From assembly GCF_030052815.1 (NCBI RefSeq), contig NC_079498.1, positions 69,922,992 through 69,986,991 of the forward strand: 64,000 nucleotides of DNA, in the 5' to 3' direction. Positions within the stretch are counted from its first letter, which is position 1. Every line of letters begins with the position of its first letter. Below the pieces are notes generated by a model. It was not told where the DNA came from, ran no database searches, and saw only the letters and a list, made by a program, of their open reading frames with translations. The position numbers were made by a program, and so were the translations under genes. This DNA is from Hevea brasiliensis (lineage: Eukaryota > Streptophyta > Magnoliopsida > Malpighiales > Euphorbiaceae). Shown piece by piece: positions 49,131 through 61,000 of the stretch.

Positions 49131-51693
49131 TGATGACTGTCTCCTGGTCTGGACTCATTGTTTCCTTCCCTTTCCCTGAGTCTTTAGTAACTGAGAAACA
49201 GAATTTGAAGTGTTTCAGTACTAAATTAAACTGTCTCTAATGATAATGTTCGATAAACAATTCACTGGATACCTTTATTTGCTTAATCAACCCATATATC
49301 GACCCTCGATGTTTTCTAGGTAAATTAGGTCTTAACGTTATTAACATGTCATATTCGATAGGGTTTTAGGGTCGGTACGTTTTACCAAACTCATTTCCTT
49401 GTTCAGTGCATTTTAATGCAACTTGCTAGATTCCGGAATATTAGTTTGACCTAGCCGGACGACCTAGTTCCCTCGGTTTTCGGGTTTCGGTCAAAACTAC
49501 AAACTTGTAGATCTATGTCTTATGGACCACGGTGCAAAATTTTAGGTCATTCCGAGTTAAGTAGACCAAGTTATGGTCATTATACTATTGCTGGTCAAAT
49601 GGCATCAAATTAGGTCATTTTTAGGTCAATTTGGTCAACTCTGGTTCGGCCAGTTTTTGGACCCGAAATTGTGCAAGCTTTTTGACTTGCTTATGGTCAT
49701 TTCTGGGCTTTGGTGTCTTCATAAGACTTGTAGGTATAGGTCTTAAATATTCATGGTTAAAATTTCAGGTCAATTGGACCTGTTTTGAGTGAGTTATGGC
49801 CTAAATACTCACTGCTGCCCAATTGGTCATTTTTCAGGTCCTAATTGCACCTAATCCGAATTGGTCATTTTCTTAGGTCACCTTGCAAGCAGAATTTTGG
49901 TATGCTTTCTCAATGAAAGTTGGCACATTTTGTGCCTAGTTCCACCTCCAATTGGTCTCATACCAATTGAGGTTACACATTTAAAGTTATAGGCTAAAAT
50001 GTACACTGCTCTTAGTTACCTTGCTTAACACACATCTATTACACACTTACATTACTATATGTCCACTTCCCCTTACCATTTCTGTTTTGGTTCATTACCA
50101 AAACCATATTCCACTTCACTTAAATGTCACTTTGGGCAGATTACAATTATCCTCAATACACCAATTAACACTCAAATTTACAAAGTCTAAGTACAATCAC
50201 ATATACACCTAACCATTACTCATTCTCACATACACTTTACACAATCAATCTATATACATATCCATCAACCTTAATGTCAATATTTCTGCCAACACCTTCA
50301 TGAACACATAAATTTATCCAAGAATCTTAAGGCTGCCGAAAATGTCCCTCAACACCAAAGTGTCCTACAATTCATCAATTTCCATTCCAAGTGCAAAATC
50401 ACCATATATATGTGAAATAATTTACTAGGATATTAAATCACCATAATCAACATCATTCCTCATCAAATATATGTACAAATATTTCATCAAATACATAACT
50501 ACATGGCTGCCCAAAAATGGATATCTCAATAACTCTTCAAACTTAAAAATTTCCTTCACAAAACCAACACCCATAACATGTACACAAAGTTTAACAAAGA
50601 AATCTTCAAAAATGTAAACTTACCTTATGGTTGGAACTTGCCAAACCTTAATAAACTTCTTAAATTTGGTATCAAGCTCTTCCTTATGATGTGTAGACAA
50701 ACTTTCATGAAGGAACCTAAGTGATTGAAGGTGAAATGGAGGGGTTGATGGAGCTTCACTCAAATTCAGCCATGGATGTTTCTAAGGAATTTCATTTCGG
50801 CATGGGTAAGGAGAAATGTTGAAGATGAAGTTTAATGGAAGCAATCTGCCCACTTAGTATATATTTTAATCCCATAGTGCCCCACTTACTTAAGAAAAAT
50901 GATTTAATAAGATTTAAGTGCTAATTACACAATTTTCACTCCACTTTGGCTATTTATATTAGGTACCCCCAAATTAATTTTTCATTTTATTTTCTAAGTG
51001 TAATATTATTTATTTTTAATGGAAATTTAGGTCAAAAGACACTTCGGGATGTCAAATGACCATAATGCCCCTGTTCGGGTTGCATTCCCGATTTTTCGGT
51101 AACACCGGGTTTTGTCCGTTTTTCGATTTCTCACTTTTCTTTGTACTAATTATTTAATTTTTCTTTGATGTTTCTAATGATATTTATACTTCAATTGATG
51201 TCTCTTTAAGTCCTAAAAATATTTTCCAGGGTTCCCCGCAGTCCAGGGCTAGTCAACGGTCCACGCCGTGACTTCCCGGTGCGGTCACCCATCGCTAGGT
51301 TTACCGGCTCACTTAACTTGGTTACATTTCTTTGCTATTATTTTTCCTTTGTTTTTCTTGTATTTCCTTTTCTTGTATTTCATTATTTTATGTCTCCTCA
51401 CTCATATTGAAGTGCAGTTCTAGGCATCCTAGCTGTCCGGACAGCACTGGTCACTGAGACAGCAGAACGCACTACCGAACATAGGGGTGTTGCACGGCCC
51501 GAGGTACTAGATACCCAGTGCCAGTTTACCCGTTTATCCAGTCCAGTCGTCCAGTATAGGTTACTTGGGCAACTAAATGAATGAAAATGGACAAAGTTAA
51601 AGAAATAAATGAATATAACAGATACAAAACAAAAAAGACATATACATTAAATACATATTTATTTTCTGCTATTTTCTTTTATTTTATTATTGC

Positions 51694-51737
51694 ACCACTA
51701 AGCATCATTGCTTAGCGTGTTGCTTTTGCCACGCGTA
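51694..51737 (+). promoter_or_regulatory. Paired stem-loop in the 3' LTR of element C
   Basis: Stem 1 is CTAAGCA (51698-51704) with TGCTTAG (51709-51715), loop TCAT (TCTT in the 5' LTR). Stem 2 has GCGTGTTGC in place of GCGCATTGC. Confidence 0.5.
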
Positions 51738-52336
51738 GGTTCTGGAGATACTGATCGTGAGCCCAGTAGACCGCATACTGGGTGAGTCCATCCTGCAGCT
51801 CTGCACAGTGTCCGTGTCACCTCACCTTCCACAGTGCATTGGTAGGACACTAGGCTTCATTTTGTTATTTTGTAACCAATTTTTATTTTCCTTTGTGTAA
51901 ATGAAACTTATGTAATGTATTTTGATGTTCATGTAAATAATAAAGATTTGTGGTTATGTATGGAAAAATTTGAGTATTTATTCATTGCTTATATATGAGT
52001 ACCCTGAGAAATGATTGATTGAGAAATGTTGTTGAAAAATATTGAGTTTGTGATGACATTGGAGTTTGAGAATGATTGAATACGATTATTGGAAGTGTTT
52101 TTCACAGATTCCGAAGAACTGTTTTCTCCATTTTTAGCGGGTACTCTGCCGGATTTTCTATAAAACGTTCGAAACCTCAAATAAATTATAATTTCGACAA
52201 ATGGCTCAAATATATTATATTTCACAAGTTATATTCAAAACTATGACAAAAATTGATTAAATTAAAATAGAGGGTGCCGATACACCGTGTGACATTGCTT
52301 ACTCGGATATACTGTACACAGGTAAGGGGTGTCACA

Positions 52337-53471
52337 GAGGTATAGGGGGAGGCCCTAGCTCCTCAGAATGCAAGTGGGTCAGTTGCACCCGTCCCCACTG
52401 CGGCGCTCACGATTTCGCTCAAGATGGTCGCACTATTTCAAAGAAATGGTGGCAATATACCAGTCCAAGCTCCTCTACAAGCACCTCCAGTGCAACCACC
52501 ATCCCCAGCCAGACAATATGATAAGTTAATGAAGTATGGGGCAATAGAGTTCAAGGGTACAGTGGACCTATTGGAAGCTGAGCAATGGTTAGAACAGATG
52601 GAGAGGCTCTTCAAGAAATTGCACTGCACAGATGAGTTGAAGTTTGAATATTCAATTTCCTTGCTGTATGGAGATGCATATGAGTGGTGGAAGACCATTC
52701 CCCATAGTTTGGTTGAGCCACCGGTGCTGACATGGGATGACTTTCTTAGGTAGTTTAGACACAAGTATGTTCCTGATGCCTATGTGGATATGAAGCTACA
52801 GGAGTTTCTCAGTTTGAAGCAAGGGAACAATACTGTAGCCGAGTATGAGAGAGACTTTTCTCGCCTCAGCCACTATGCTGGAAGCCTACTCACTACTAGT
52901 AGAGACAGATGCAAATAGTTTGAGGCTGGTTTGAGGCCTAGTTTGAGATTGCAAGTGGTTGGGTTTCGACATGACAACTTCTCTAGGTTGATATAACAGG
53001 CCCTTGAATTGGAAAGGATAGAACTGGAAGGGGCATCTGAGAAGGTAATCACTGAAAAAGAGAAGAGAAGTAAGCTTACAGGTCAGAGTCCAAGTAACAA
53101 TTCGAGTAAGAGTAAGAGCTTTGGGGGACTAAGTAACAGAGGATCGAGTAGGGGAAGATTCTCAGGGCCGAGGCCACCTAGATCCGGACAGCAGACATCT
53201 AGGGCTTCCTTTCCTACCCGTGCTTGTGAGACTTGTGGCAGGACTAATTAAGGAGTATGTTATAAGGCCATAGGAGCCTATTACAACTGTGGTGGAAGTG
53301 GGCATTTTGCTAGAGATTGCACTAGTGCCTGCAGATTTTGGCTGCCTACTACCACTGAGGGATCTATTCAAGGTTCTGCTTCTAGAGGAAAACAAACAAC
53401 TAGTAGAGGCAGAGGCAGGGGTAAAGGTAACACTTTTGGCAGCTAGGGCACAGTGAGCCAACTAGAGCAGA
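52337..53471 (+). pseudogene. Element D gag
   Basis: Resumes at the second GAGGT. The capsid matches element A (EAEQWLEQMERLFKKLHC, DAYEWWKTIPHS). In-frame stops occur near 52752, 52917, 52995 and 53249. The nucleocapsid has CETCGRTN and a damaged CCHC knuckle (CGGSGHFARDC context near 53290), with a frame change before 53472. Confidence 0.88.
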
Positions 53472-55124
53472 GTGGTGCACCAGTCAGGGTGTACACCATG
53501 CACCAGGGATGAAGCTGAGATATTTGATGTTGTGGCTAGTACTTTCTCCATTTTTGATAGAGATGTATATGTGCTGTTTGACCCTGGTTCTACACATTCT
53601 TATGCTAGTGCTAGTATTGCATGCTCTGTTGCTATTCCTTGTGTGAAATTGGATTATGATGTGCTAGTGACTAGTCCTTTAGGACAAGAGGTTAGGGTGA
53701 ACAAATTGTATAAGGATTGTCCTTTGGTGATCCAAGGACATACATTCCTGTCAGACTTAATTGACATGCCCTTTCGAGATTATGATATCATCTTGGGCAT
53801 GGATTGGTTAGCTAGGCATCACGCCATGATCAACTGTAGACTGAAGACAGTCACTTTTGGTCATCCCGAGTATGCAGACATAGTGATACACGGGGAGAGG
53901 CAATTATTGCCATCCAACTTCATTTTAGCTGCACTTGCTAGAAAGATGATTAGAAAGGGATGTGAAGCTTATCTAGCTCATGTGATAGACACCCAGGTGG
54001 GGAGTCCAGATCTTAAAGATATTCCTACGGTATGAGATTTTTTGGATGTCTTTCCAGAAGAATTGCCAGGATTACCTCTAGAAAGAGAGGTGCAGTTTGA
54101 AATTGAGACTATGCCTGGTGTGGAGCCAATCTCCATCACTCCTTATAGGATGGCACCTGCTAAGTTGAAAGAGTTGAAGGTGCAATTGCAGGAATTGTTA
54201 GATAAGGGTTTCATTCACCCTAGTGTGTCACCTTGGGGAGCACCAGTATTATTTGTGAAGAAAAAAGATGGTACTCTCCGCCTATGCATAGACTACAGAC
54301 AGTTGAATAAGGTGACCATAAAGAATAGGTATCCTCTGCCACGGATCGATGATTTATTTGATCAGTTGAAGGATGCAACTGTATTCTCCAAAATTGACTT
54401 GAGATCAGGCTACTACCAGTTAAGGGTGCAGGAGCAAAGTATTCCTAAAACTACCTTTAGGACTCAGTATGGCCACTATGAGTTCTTGGTAATGCCATTC
54501 GGGTTGACTAATGCTCTAGCTGCCTTTATGGGCCTAATGAACACTATCTTCAGGCCATATTTGGACTAGTTTGTTGTGGTGTTCATTGATGATATTTTGG
54601 TGTACTCAAAGAATGCAGAGGAACACAATAAGCACTTGAGGATAGTATTACAGACTTTGAGGGAGAAGCAGTTGTATGCCAAACTGTCGAAATGTGAGTT
54701 TGTGCTAAAGGAGATTTCATTTTTGGGGCATATTGTATCTGCAGAAGGTATCCAGGTGGATCCTAGCAAAGTTGAAGCCATTCTTAATTGGAAGCCACCC
54801 AAAAATATCACGGAAGTTCAGAGTTTCCTTGGTTTGGCTGGGTATTATCGAAGGTTTATGAAGGGATTCTCCATGCTAGCATCTCCACTGACCAAGCTAC
54901 TTAGGAAGGATGTAAAATTTCAGTGGATTGATCGATGCCAGGAAAGTTTTGATGAGTTAAAGAGGTGTTAAGCTCCAGTCTTAACCTTGCCCACTTTGGG
55001 TAAGGAGTATACCATATACAGTGATGCTTCTCATAACGAATTAGGCTGTGTGTTGATGTAAGATAGAAACGTCATTGCCTATGCTTCAAGCCAGCTTAAA
55101 CCACATGAGAGGAATTATCCTACA
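53472..55124 (+). pseudogene. Element D protease, reverse transcriptase and RNase H start
   Basis: Protease: [81 protein letters not shown]. RNase H starts YSDASHNELGCVLM. The frame is constant, broken by TGA at about 54036, TAG at about 54570, TAA at 54969-54971 (six-base deletion) and TAA at 55059-55061. It ends at HERNYPT, where E is inserted at 55125. Confidence 0.9.
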
Positions 55125-58004
55125 TGTAACATCCTCAATTTAGCTAATCCGTATAGTCTACTGTTCCGGTGACCAGTGTCGGTTCAAACAGTTAGAACAT
55201 TCGGAAAAATACTTAGAATGCCAAGAAAATACTTAGAAAAAATTTTCAATCGATACAGACAATTTTGGCTTGTTAAGCCAAACGGAGGGCATTTTGATCA
55301 TTTCATCTTCAGATATGATTTTTGGGCCAAGTTGTCCAGTTAAATAAATAATTTATATAACATAAAATATAAATAAATATTGTCAAAAATTTAATTGCAA
55401 TTAAATAGAAAAAAAATGGAGAGAAAATGAAAGAAAATGGATTTATGACATCATCATGATGTCATTAAAACTCTCCTACCCAATCTAACATTGACACATG
55501 GCATAACTCTATTTAAAAGAGATAGAATGGGCTGGAAAAGGAAACAAAAATCAGACCTCCTCTCTCCTTCTTCTTCATGCCACCACCCTCCCCACCATGG
55601 TCACCCATTAGCAAGCTTTTGAAAGCTTAATTTCCCCCACTTTTACCCAACTAAACCCTAACCTAGCAACACAAAAACTTGCTCTTACACCTTGGTGATT
55701 CTTTTGGGAGCAAAAAGAAGAGGAAAATAAGAGCTTTAACAAGTGGGAAAATCTCACTCCTTTGAGGTTAGTGACCTAACCATGGATTTTATTTTAAATT
55801 CATGTTAAGGACTTTGAATGAGTGTAAATTTCAAAGGAAATTTGTTAAAAACCACTTGTATGCTATCCCATATTTTTTGGCAGCCATGGTTAGGGTTTGA
55901 TTTTGTTGAGCTTAATGAAGTTAAAAGACCATCATGGCAGCCCACAATATGTACCCACTAAGTGGATTGATGAAATGCAAGTTAAATGCATGATTTGAGA
56001 TGTTAGGGTTAGGGTTAGGGTATAAAATGGAGACTTTGATCATGTAATGATGAAAGTGATTTTTAATGGTCAATTAGTGACCATTTGGTTATGTGTAAAC
56101 AAGAAATGAGGTGGTTTGATCAGTGGGAATTGCAGTTGGTGTGGCTGCCCATGGTGACCTACAGAATTGGACATGAGTCCAGTAGGTTTGGGCAGCCATA
56201 ACTTGAATTGTAGAGGTTCAATTGGTGCAAGGCCAATTAGATATGAAACTAGACACACAATGACACAACTTTGGTGAAGAAACCATGCCCATAAAACCAA
56301 ACCAAGTGGACTAAAAGCTTGCCCTAATCTGGGTGACCTGCAATCTATTTCTTCAAAATGACCAAATGAATAGTATTTGGTCATTTAGCCATAACTCAGT
56401 GTAGAATGGTCTAATTGACCTGAAATTTTACCAGCAACAAGCTGAGATATAGACCAACAACTTTCATGAAGAAATCTAACCCAAATTATGATCAGAACCT
56501 ATCCAACAAGTGAGTTGCAGTCACTGTTCATTGCACTGTAGATATGGTCAGTCCAGAAAAATTTCAATCCTGCCAGTTGTGGTTTTTGGACCATAACTTG
56601 AGCTACAAAACTCCAAATGGAGTGACTCAAAAAAAGAAATTCAACTAGACAAAATAAGAAACAACTTTTATGTTGATCATTTTGCCAAATTCCCAATGCA
56701 AAAATGACTAATGGAATAGGAAAAATAAAGCATGAAAACTAAAAATTCTGCTCAATTAGTATTAAGCTTAGAAATGGTATGGGCAACCAATACGAACAAA
56801 TTTTGGATGCAAAATGTGGTATGTTGGGAGTATAAAAACCAATATACCTATTGTCTATGCAAAAGTCAACATTTTGGTTGATTAATGAAGTGAATAGTAA
56901 CACCAAAACTTGAAATTCAAAAATTGTAAAACTCAAAAGTGTAAAATGCCCTAGTATACCTAACAAGATTGGTTTGGATCATGCCATTCTGTGTTTCATG
57001 GCTCCTATGCCATTCTGTGACATAATAGCCTTTGGCTATGTTATTTGAGTTGATATACTTGGGTTTTAACCCTGATAATTATTACAGCTTATTAGCTATT
57101 CTATTGCACACCAAGAGACACAGTGTGACTGATGGTGTGATGGTCTGAGGTACTTAGTACTAGTGCCAGTTTACCCATTTATTCAGTCCAGTCAACTAGT
57201 ATGGGTTACTCGGGCAATGATAATAAGCCTTATCAAATTTTAAGGGAATAATACTACAAATAATACCAGAAATTAAGTCTACCAAAAAAATGAAATCATA
57301 CATTCTGCATAATTATTTTATTCTATTTTATTTTATTTTATATTGTCACCACTAAGCAGAATTGCTTAGCGCATCACTTTTGCCACGTGCAGGTACTGGA
57401 GACCTAGCTGGGGAGCCCAGCAGACATCAGACGGGGTGAGTCTTCAGAGCTACATCAGGAGTCCAGAGTCACCTCACATCTGTACTGCATATGGTAGGAC
57501 ATTAGGACTATAGATGGCCCTTTTGTATTTTGCATTTTGTATTAGTTTGGATTGTAACTATAAACTCCTGTAATTATGTATTAATGTAAATATATGAAAT
57601 TTTATATTATTGAGATCTTTTGCATAATGTATGTTGATAAATGAAATGTTGAGAATTAATTGTGAATAAGCCTCAAGTGATGAAGTGAACAGAAAAGTTT
57701 TGAAAATAGTATTGTGATTTGAGATTGAGATTTTGAGATTGACTTGAATGTGCATAATGGAGTTTGGATTTGGAAATTATTTTGGAAGTGTTTTTAAACA
57801 GGTTCAGAAGAACTGTTTTTCCAATTTACAGCCGGCACTCTGTCGAATTTTCTATAAAATTTGCAGATAAATTCAGATTTATCAAAATTGAAAAATAAAT
57901 GAATTATAAAGGGATAAATTGTAATAAAAACATAAAGTGGTGCTCTGGCACACTGGGTGGCATAACTTGCTCGGCTACACTATAGACGGGTAAGGGGTGT
58001 CACA
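55125..58004 (+). repeat. 5' LTR of element E (2880 bp)
   Basis: TGTAACATCCTC...GGGGTGTCACA, same family as C. About 220 bases near the start (equivalent to roughly 27669-27889 in C) are missing, joined at an ATTTA/TTAGA microhomology. A donor-like TTGAG/GTTAGT lies at 55766/55767. Three TTAGGG units near 56004 are not a telomere array. Confidence 0.92.
57348..57392 (+). promoter_or_regulatory. Paired stem-loop in the E LTR
   Basis: Stem 1 is CTAAGCA (57352-57358) with TGCTTAG (57363-57369), loop GAAT, unlike the TCTT loop of C. Stem 2 is weaker here. GTGCAG/GTAC follows. Confidence 0.5.
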
Positions 58005-58009
58005 TTTAG

Positions 58010-58021
58010 TGGTATCAGAGC
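58010..58021 (+). other. Primer binding site of element E
   Basis: TGGTATCAGAGC, exact initiator methionine tRNA complement, five bases inside the LTR. Confidence 0.92.
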
Positions 58022-58095
58022 ATCGCTTTAGGCGTTTCTGGGCCTAGATAGAGTACATACCATTGCATTGCATTGGTAAGTGTTGAGGTGACACT

Positions 58096-61000
58096 TGTCA
58101 CATCTTACCCCTCTGTAAGGCATAACATGATCCCGTAGAATACTTAATGAACTACCGAACTTCACCTACCGATAACTAATTAAGTACCCTACAAGGGATT
58201 TTAAATCAATTTTCTTACATTTTGGAAGTGGTGAGCATTTTGGTAGGAATTAAAAACCATTTATTCAAAGTTAAAATACTAGTAAAAATTTTGACAGAGT
58301 TCTGTTTGTATTTGAAGAAAACAGTTCTTCAAATACCTGAAAAAAAAAAACACTTCCAATAATTTTCTCAACTCCCAACATCCAATAAATCTCAAATCAA
58401 CTCAATTCAACTCACTTCAAAATAATTCCACAATCCAATCAAAATTTATCATCTCAAAATATTTAATAACTTCATTCACAAGGCATAAAGTATGAAATTC
58501 ACAAGTACAAATATTAATTTACCGAAGAAAATCCAAAAATAATATTATTATATTTTATTTTACAACTGCTCAACTTTATATTGATACATAAAACGTTATA
58601 ATATTTACATCAAAATTAACTACAAGGGTATAAAATTATACCCGTACAAAATGATCAGTGAGGTCCTCAATTCAATAGCAGCTCACTCTGCTGCTTTCTC
58701 CTTGCTCTTATCTACGACAGCAAAATAAGCTATCGTTGAGTATAAAAATACTCAGTGGTGCACAATAAAAATTTAAAATACAATACATAAATCATTCATT
58801 GATGAAACACAATTTAAATATTTCTCAATCACATTTCACAAATTATCAAAGCTCATAATAACACAATTTAATCAAATAATTTAATAAACACAGTGTTGCC
58901 TAAAATCATACACAACTTAAGCCATGACACAAAATTTTCGATCAATGCCGTGTTGTACACCATGACAAAGCAATCTACAACCCCATTAATCAAAATCAAT
59001 GAGGGAGTTGGCTAGCTAGCTAATGAGTACTCATCCGATCTCAACCTCAACTGGCAAGCCAGAGAGGGAGAAAAATAAACTATCTCAACCCCATAAATGG
59101 AGGAGGAATAATGTGATACTGTCAGGCTAAGTGTGAACACAAAATCAATTCACAACAATTTATTTAAATAATTTATGAGAAATCTGATCAATTTTCAAAG
59201 TCATATTTGCGATTATAAAATGGCAACACAGTACATAATTAATCAGAGAAGTCAAATTTTTGAGAATAAAATATTTAAATAAGAATTATTGTGCACAGAC
59301 CTGACGTGAGTCGCCTCTAGGCCTTGACTCAGTCTCTCAAAGCTTCCAAGCCTTTTTCAGCTGAAACACACAGTTTCACAGTGTTTCATTACCATAAATT
59401 AGCATAATTCCAAAAATAAATTTAACTTCACTTTTACCTAGCTCTAACGTGCTAAATTCGACGTTCTCGAAGTTTTTGTGTTTTGGGTTACTATTCACTA
59501 TACTATTCAAGTCAAATTATTGACTTTCTAAGGCTTAATAGGTATGGGAACTCCAACTTCACCCACATACCACATTTTGGTCATTAAATTTGTTGGTTTT
59601 GGTCATTTTCTCAAAGCTTAAGTCCTTCAGGCAAAATTGTCAAATTTTCAGTTTTGGTGTCCCTAGTTGCACTGTTCCATCGATAATTTTACTGTTGAAA
59701 TTTGGTAAACTTCCTTCATAGAAAATGTTCCTTATTGTCTTAAGTTTATTCTCATTTTTGAATCACCCCAATTGGAGTTTTGTATCTCAAGTTATAGCCA
59801 TTTGAACCATGGCTGCCGGATTGGATGCAACCCAGATTTTCTGGGCAATTTTGGTGCTGGCAGTTTTGGGTCACCAACTTGGGGTGTCCAAATGACTTGG
59901 TTGCTGGCAGAATTTGGGTTTGTGTTCTTCATCAAAGTTTTAGGTCTATATCTCACCTAACCACTGGTAAAATTTCAGGTCATTTGGATCTGCCTAGCTC
60001 GAGTTATGAACAAATGAACAAACACTGTTTATTTGGTCAGTTTGTACAGGGTAGCCTGCACTTTTCCAACTTTGGTCAATTTGTTCAATAGGTTTCGGTC
60101 ACTTTTTGAGCATGCTTCCTAAATGAAAATTGTGTTATTTACTGTCTATTTTCATCCCCAATTGGTTCCATACCAATTAGACTTGTAAAATTTCATTTTT
60201 GATCCTTCAAAGTTGACCTGGTCATGCTACCAGCAGCATGACCACACTCCCTCCGAATTTGATTTTAATTCCAACCATTCCAACACAACTCATTTGGTCC
60301 CAAATGACCATTTTTCACTTCACAATAGGTCAAACATATCATTTACCCATTTCTCCAAATTTTTTCCTCAAAACCCTAGGTCTCCAAACCCTAACCACAC
60401 TAAATTGTTGCATTTAATCACATTTAAGCATTTCAATCTTACTACCACTTTCATACAAGCTTACTAACACATTTAATTCATTCAAAACACATCATACTCT
60501 CATACATCCATGGATGGGCGAAATTTCAGTTTGGTCCTCCCCACATATTTTTATTTCATTTCATTAGTTTCTAAGTTCATTTAAGTAACTAAATATGCAT
60601 TTAAAGTAGAAAATTGAAAGTTAGCATACTAACCTTTCTTAGAACTTCAAATCTCTATCTTTTGTTCTTCTTGCTTCTTTAAATCTTCTTCTTAAGTTGA
60701 GATAACAAGCTCTAGTAAGGTTTTTATGGGAGTTATTAAGGTTAAGTGAAGAAATTAAAGCTTGAGTGCAAGCTTTAATGGAGGATTAGCAATGGAGAAA
60801 TGAGGGAGAGAGTGAGGCGGCACTTAGGGAACAAAGAGAGCTTTTTGTTTTTTTTTTTTTTTCTTTTCTTTTCTTTTATCTATTTTAGCTTATGGAAGAC
60901 CCAAAAAAAAATCAATTTAATTAATTTATTAATTATAACATTTATGGCATCATGCATGATGTCATGCATGATGTCATCTCCCTACACCTTTTTCATTTTC

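Larger units (their letters stand above)
47330..51494 (-). mobile_element. Solo LTR B3 (4165 bp, B2 family) in the 3' LTR of element C
   Basis: Window strand TGTCACACCC...GGGGTGTTGCA, flanked by CGGCC at 47325-47329 and 51495-51499. On the minus strand it has a donor-like AAG/GTAAGTTT (intron side from 50623) and an exon-like block at 49190-49128 between TTTCTCAG and AGAG/GTTTGTGCAC. A TATATAC box lies near 50860. It is younger than element C. Confidence 0.95.
27579..52336 (+). mobile_element. Element C: Ty3/gypsy chromovirus with nested copia and solo LTR
   Basis: Complete at both ends: LTR 27579-30691, primer site, gag, pol, chromodomain, polypurine tract and LTR 45053-52336. GAGGT duplications lie at 27574-27578 and 52337-52341. 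Without the solo LTR and its duplication the 3' LTR is about 3114 bp, equal to the 5' LTR (3113 bp). The LTRs differ by roughly 2-3 percent in the parts compared by eye. A Ty1/copia element sits in gag and solo LTR B3 in the 3' LTR. Confidence 0.95.
45053..52336 (+). repeat. 3' LTR of element C, interrupted by solo LTR B3
   Basis: Two parts, 45053-47329 and 51495-52336, match the 5' LTR. The junction falls in the GTGACGGCC segment and CGGCC is duplicated. A donor-like AGAG/GTTAGT lies at 45921/45922. Confidence 0.95.
23986..55124 (+). mobile_element. Element D: Ty3/gypsy chromovirus, interrupted by element C and cut by element E
   Basis: Visible parts are the 5' LTR (23986-27341), primer binding site, leader and gag start (to 27578), then gag through RNase H (52337-55124). 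The rest lies beyond nested elements E and F, outside the window. C inserted after the GAGGT at 27574-27578, repeated at 52337-52341. D itself interrupts LTR G. Its coding region has many nonsense codons, several explained by C-to-T change. Confidence 0.9.
55125..58095 (+). mobile_element. Element E: chromovirus 5' LTR and leader, cut by element F
   Basis: LTR 55125-58004 plus about 90 bases of leader with a primer site; the leader matches element C. It is inserted in the RNase H region of D; the left target bases are CTACA (55120-55124). The remainder lies beyond F, outside the window. Confidence 0.88.

Noticed and set aside
56004..56021. Three TTAGGG units in the E LTR
   Set aside because: Only three copies, and plant telomeres normally use TTTAGGG; it lies at an ordinary LTR position with no array.
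60846..60890. Poly-T/CTTTT run as a possible Pol III terminator or polyadenylation region
   Set aside because: Similar pyrimidine tracts occur in all A-like LTRs near the start of the minus-strand transcript zone; no Pol III gene boxes were seen upstream.
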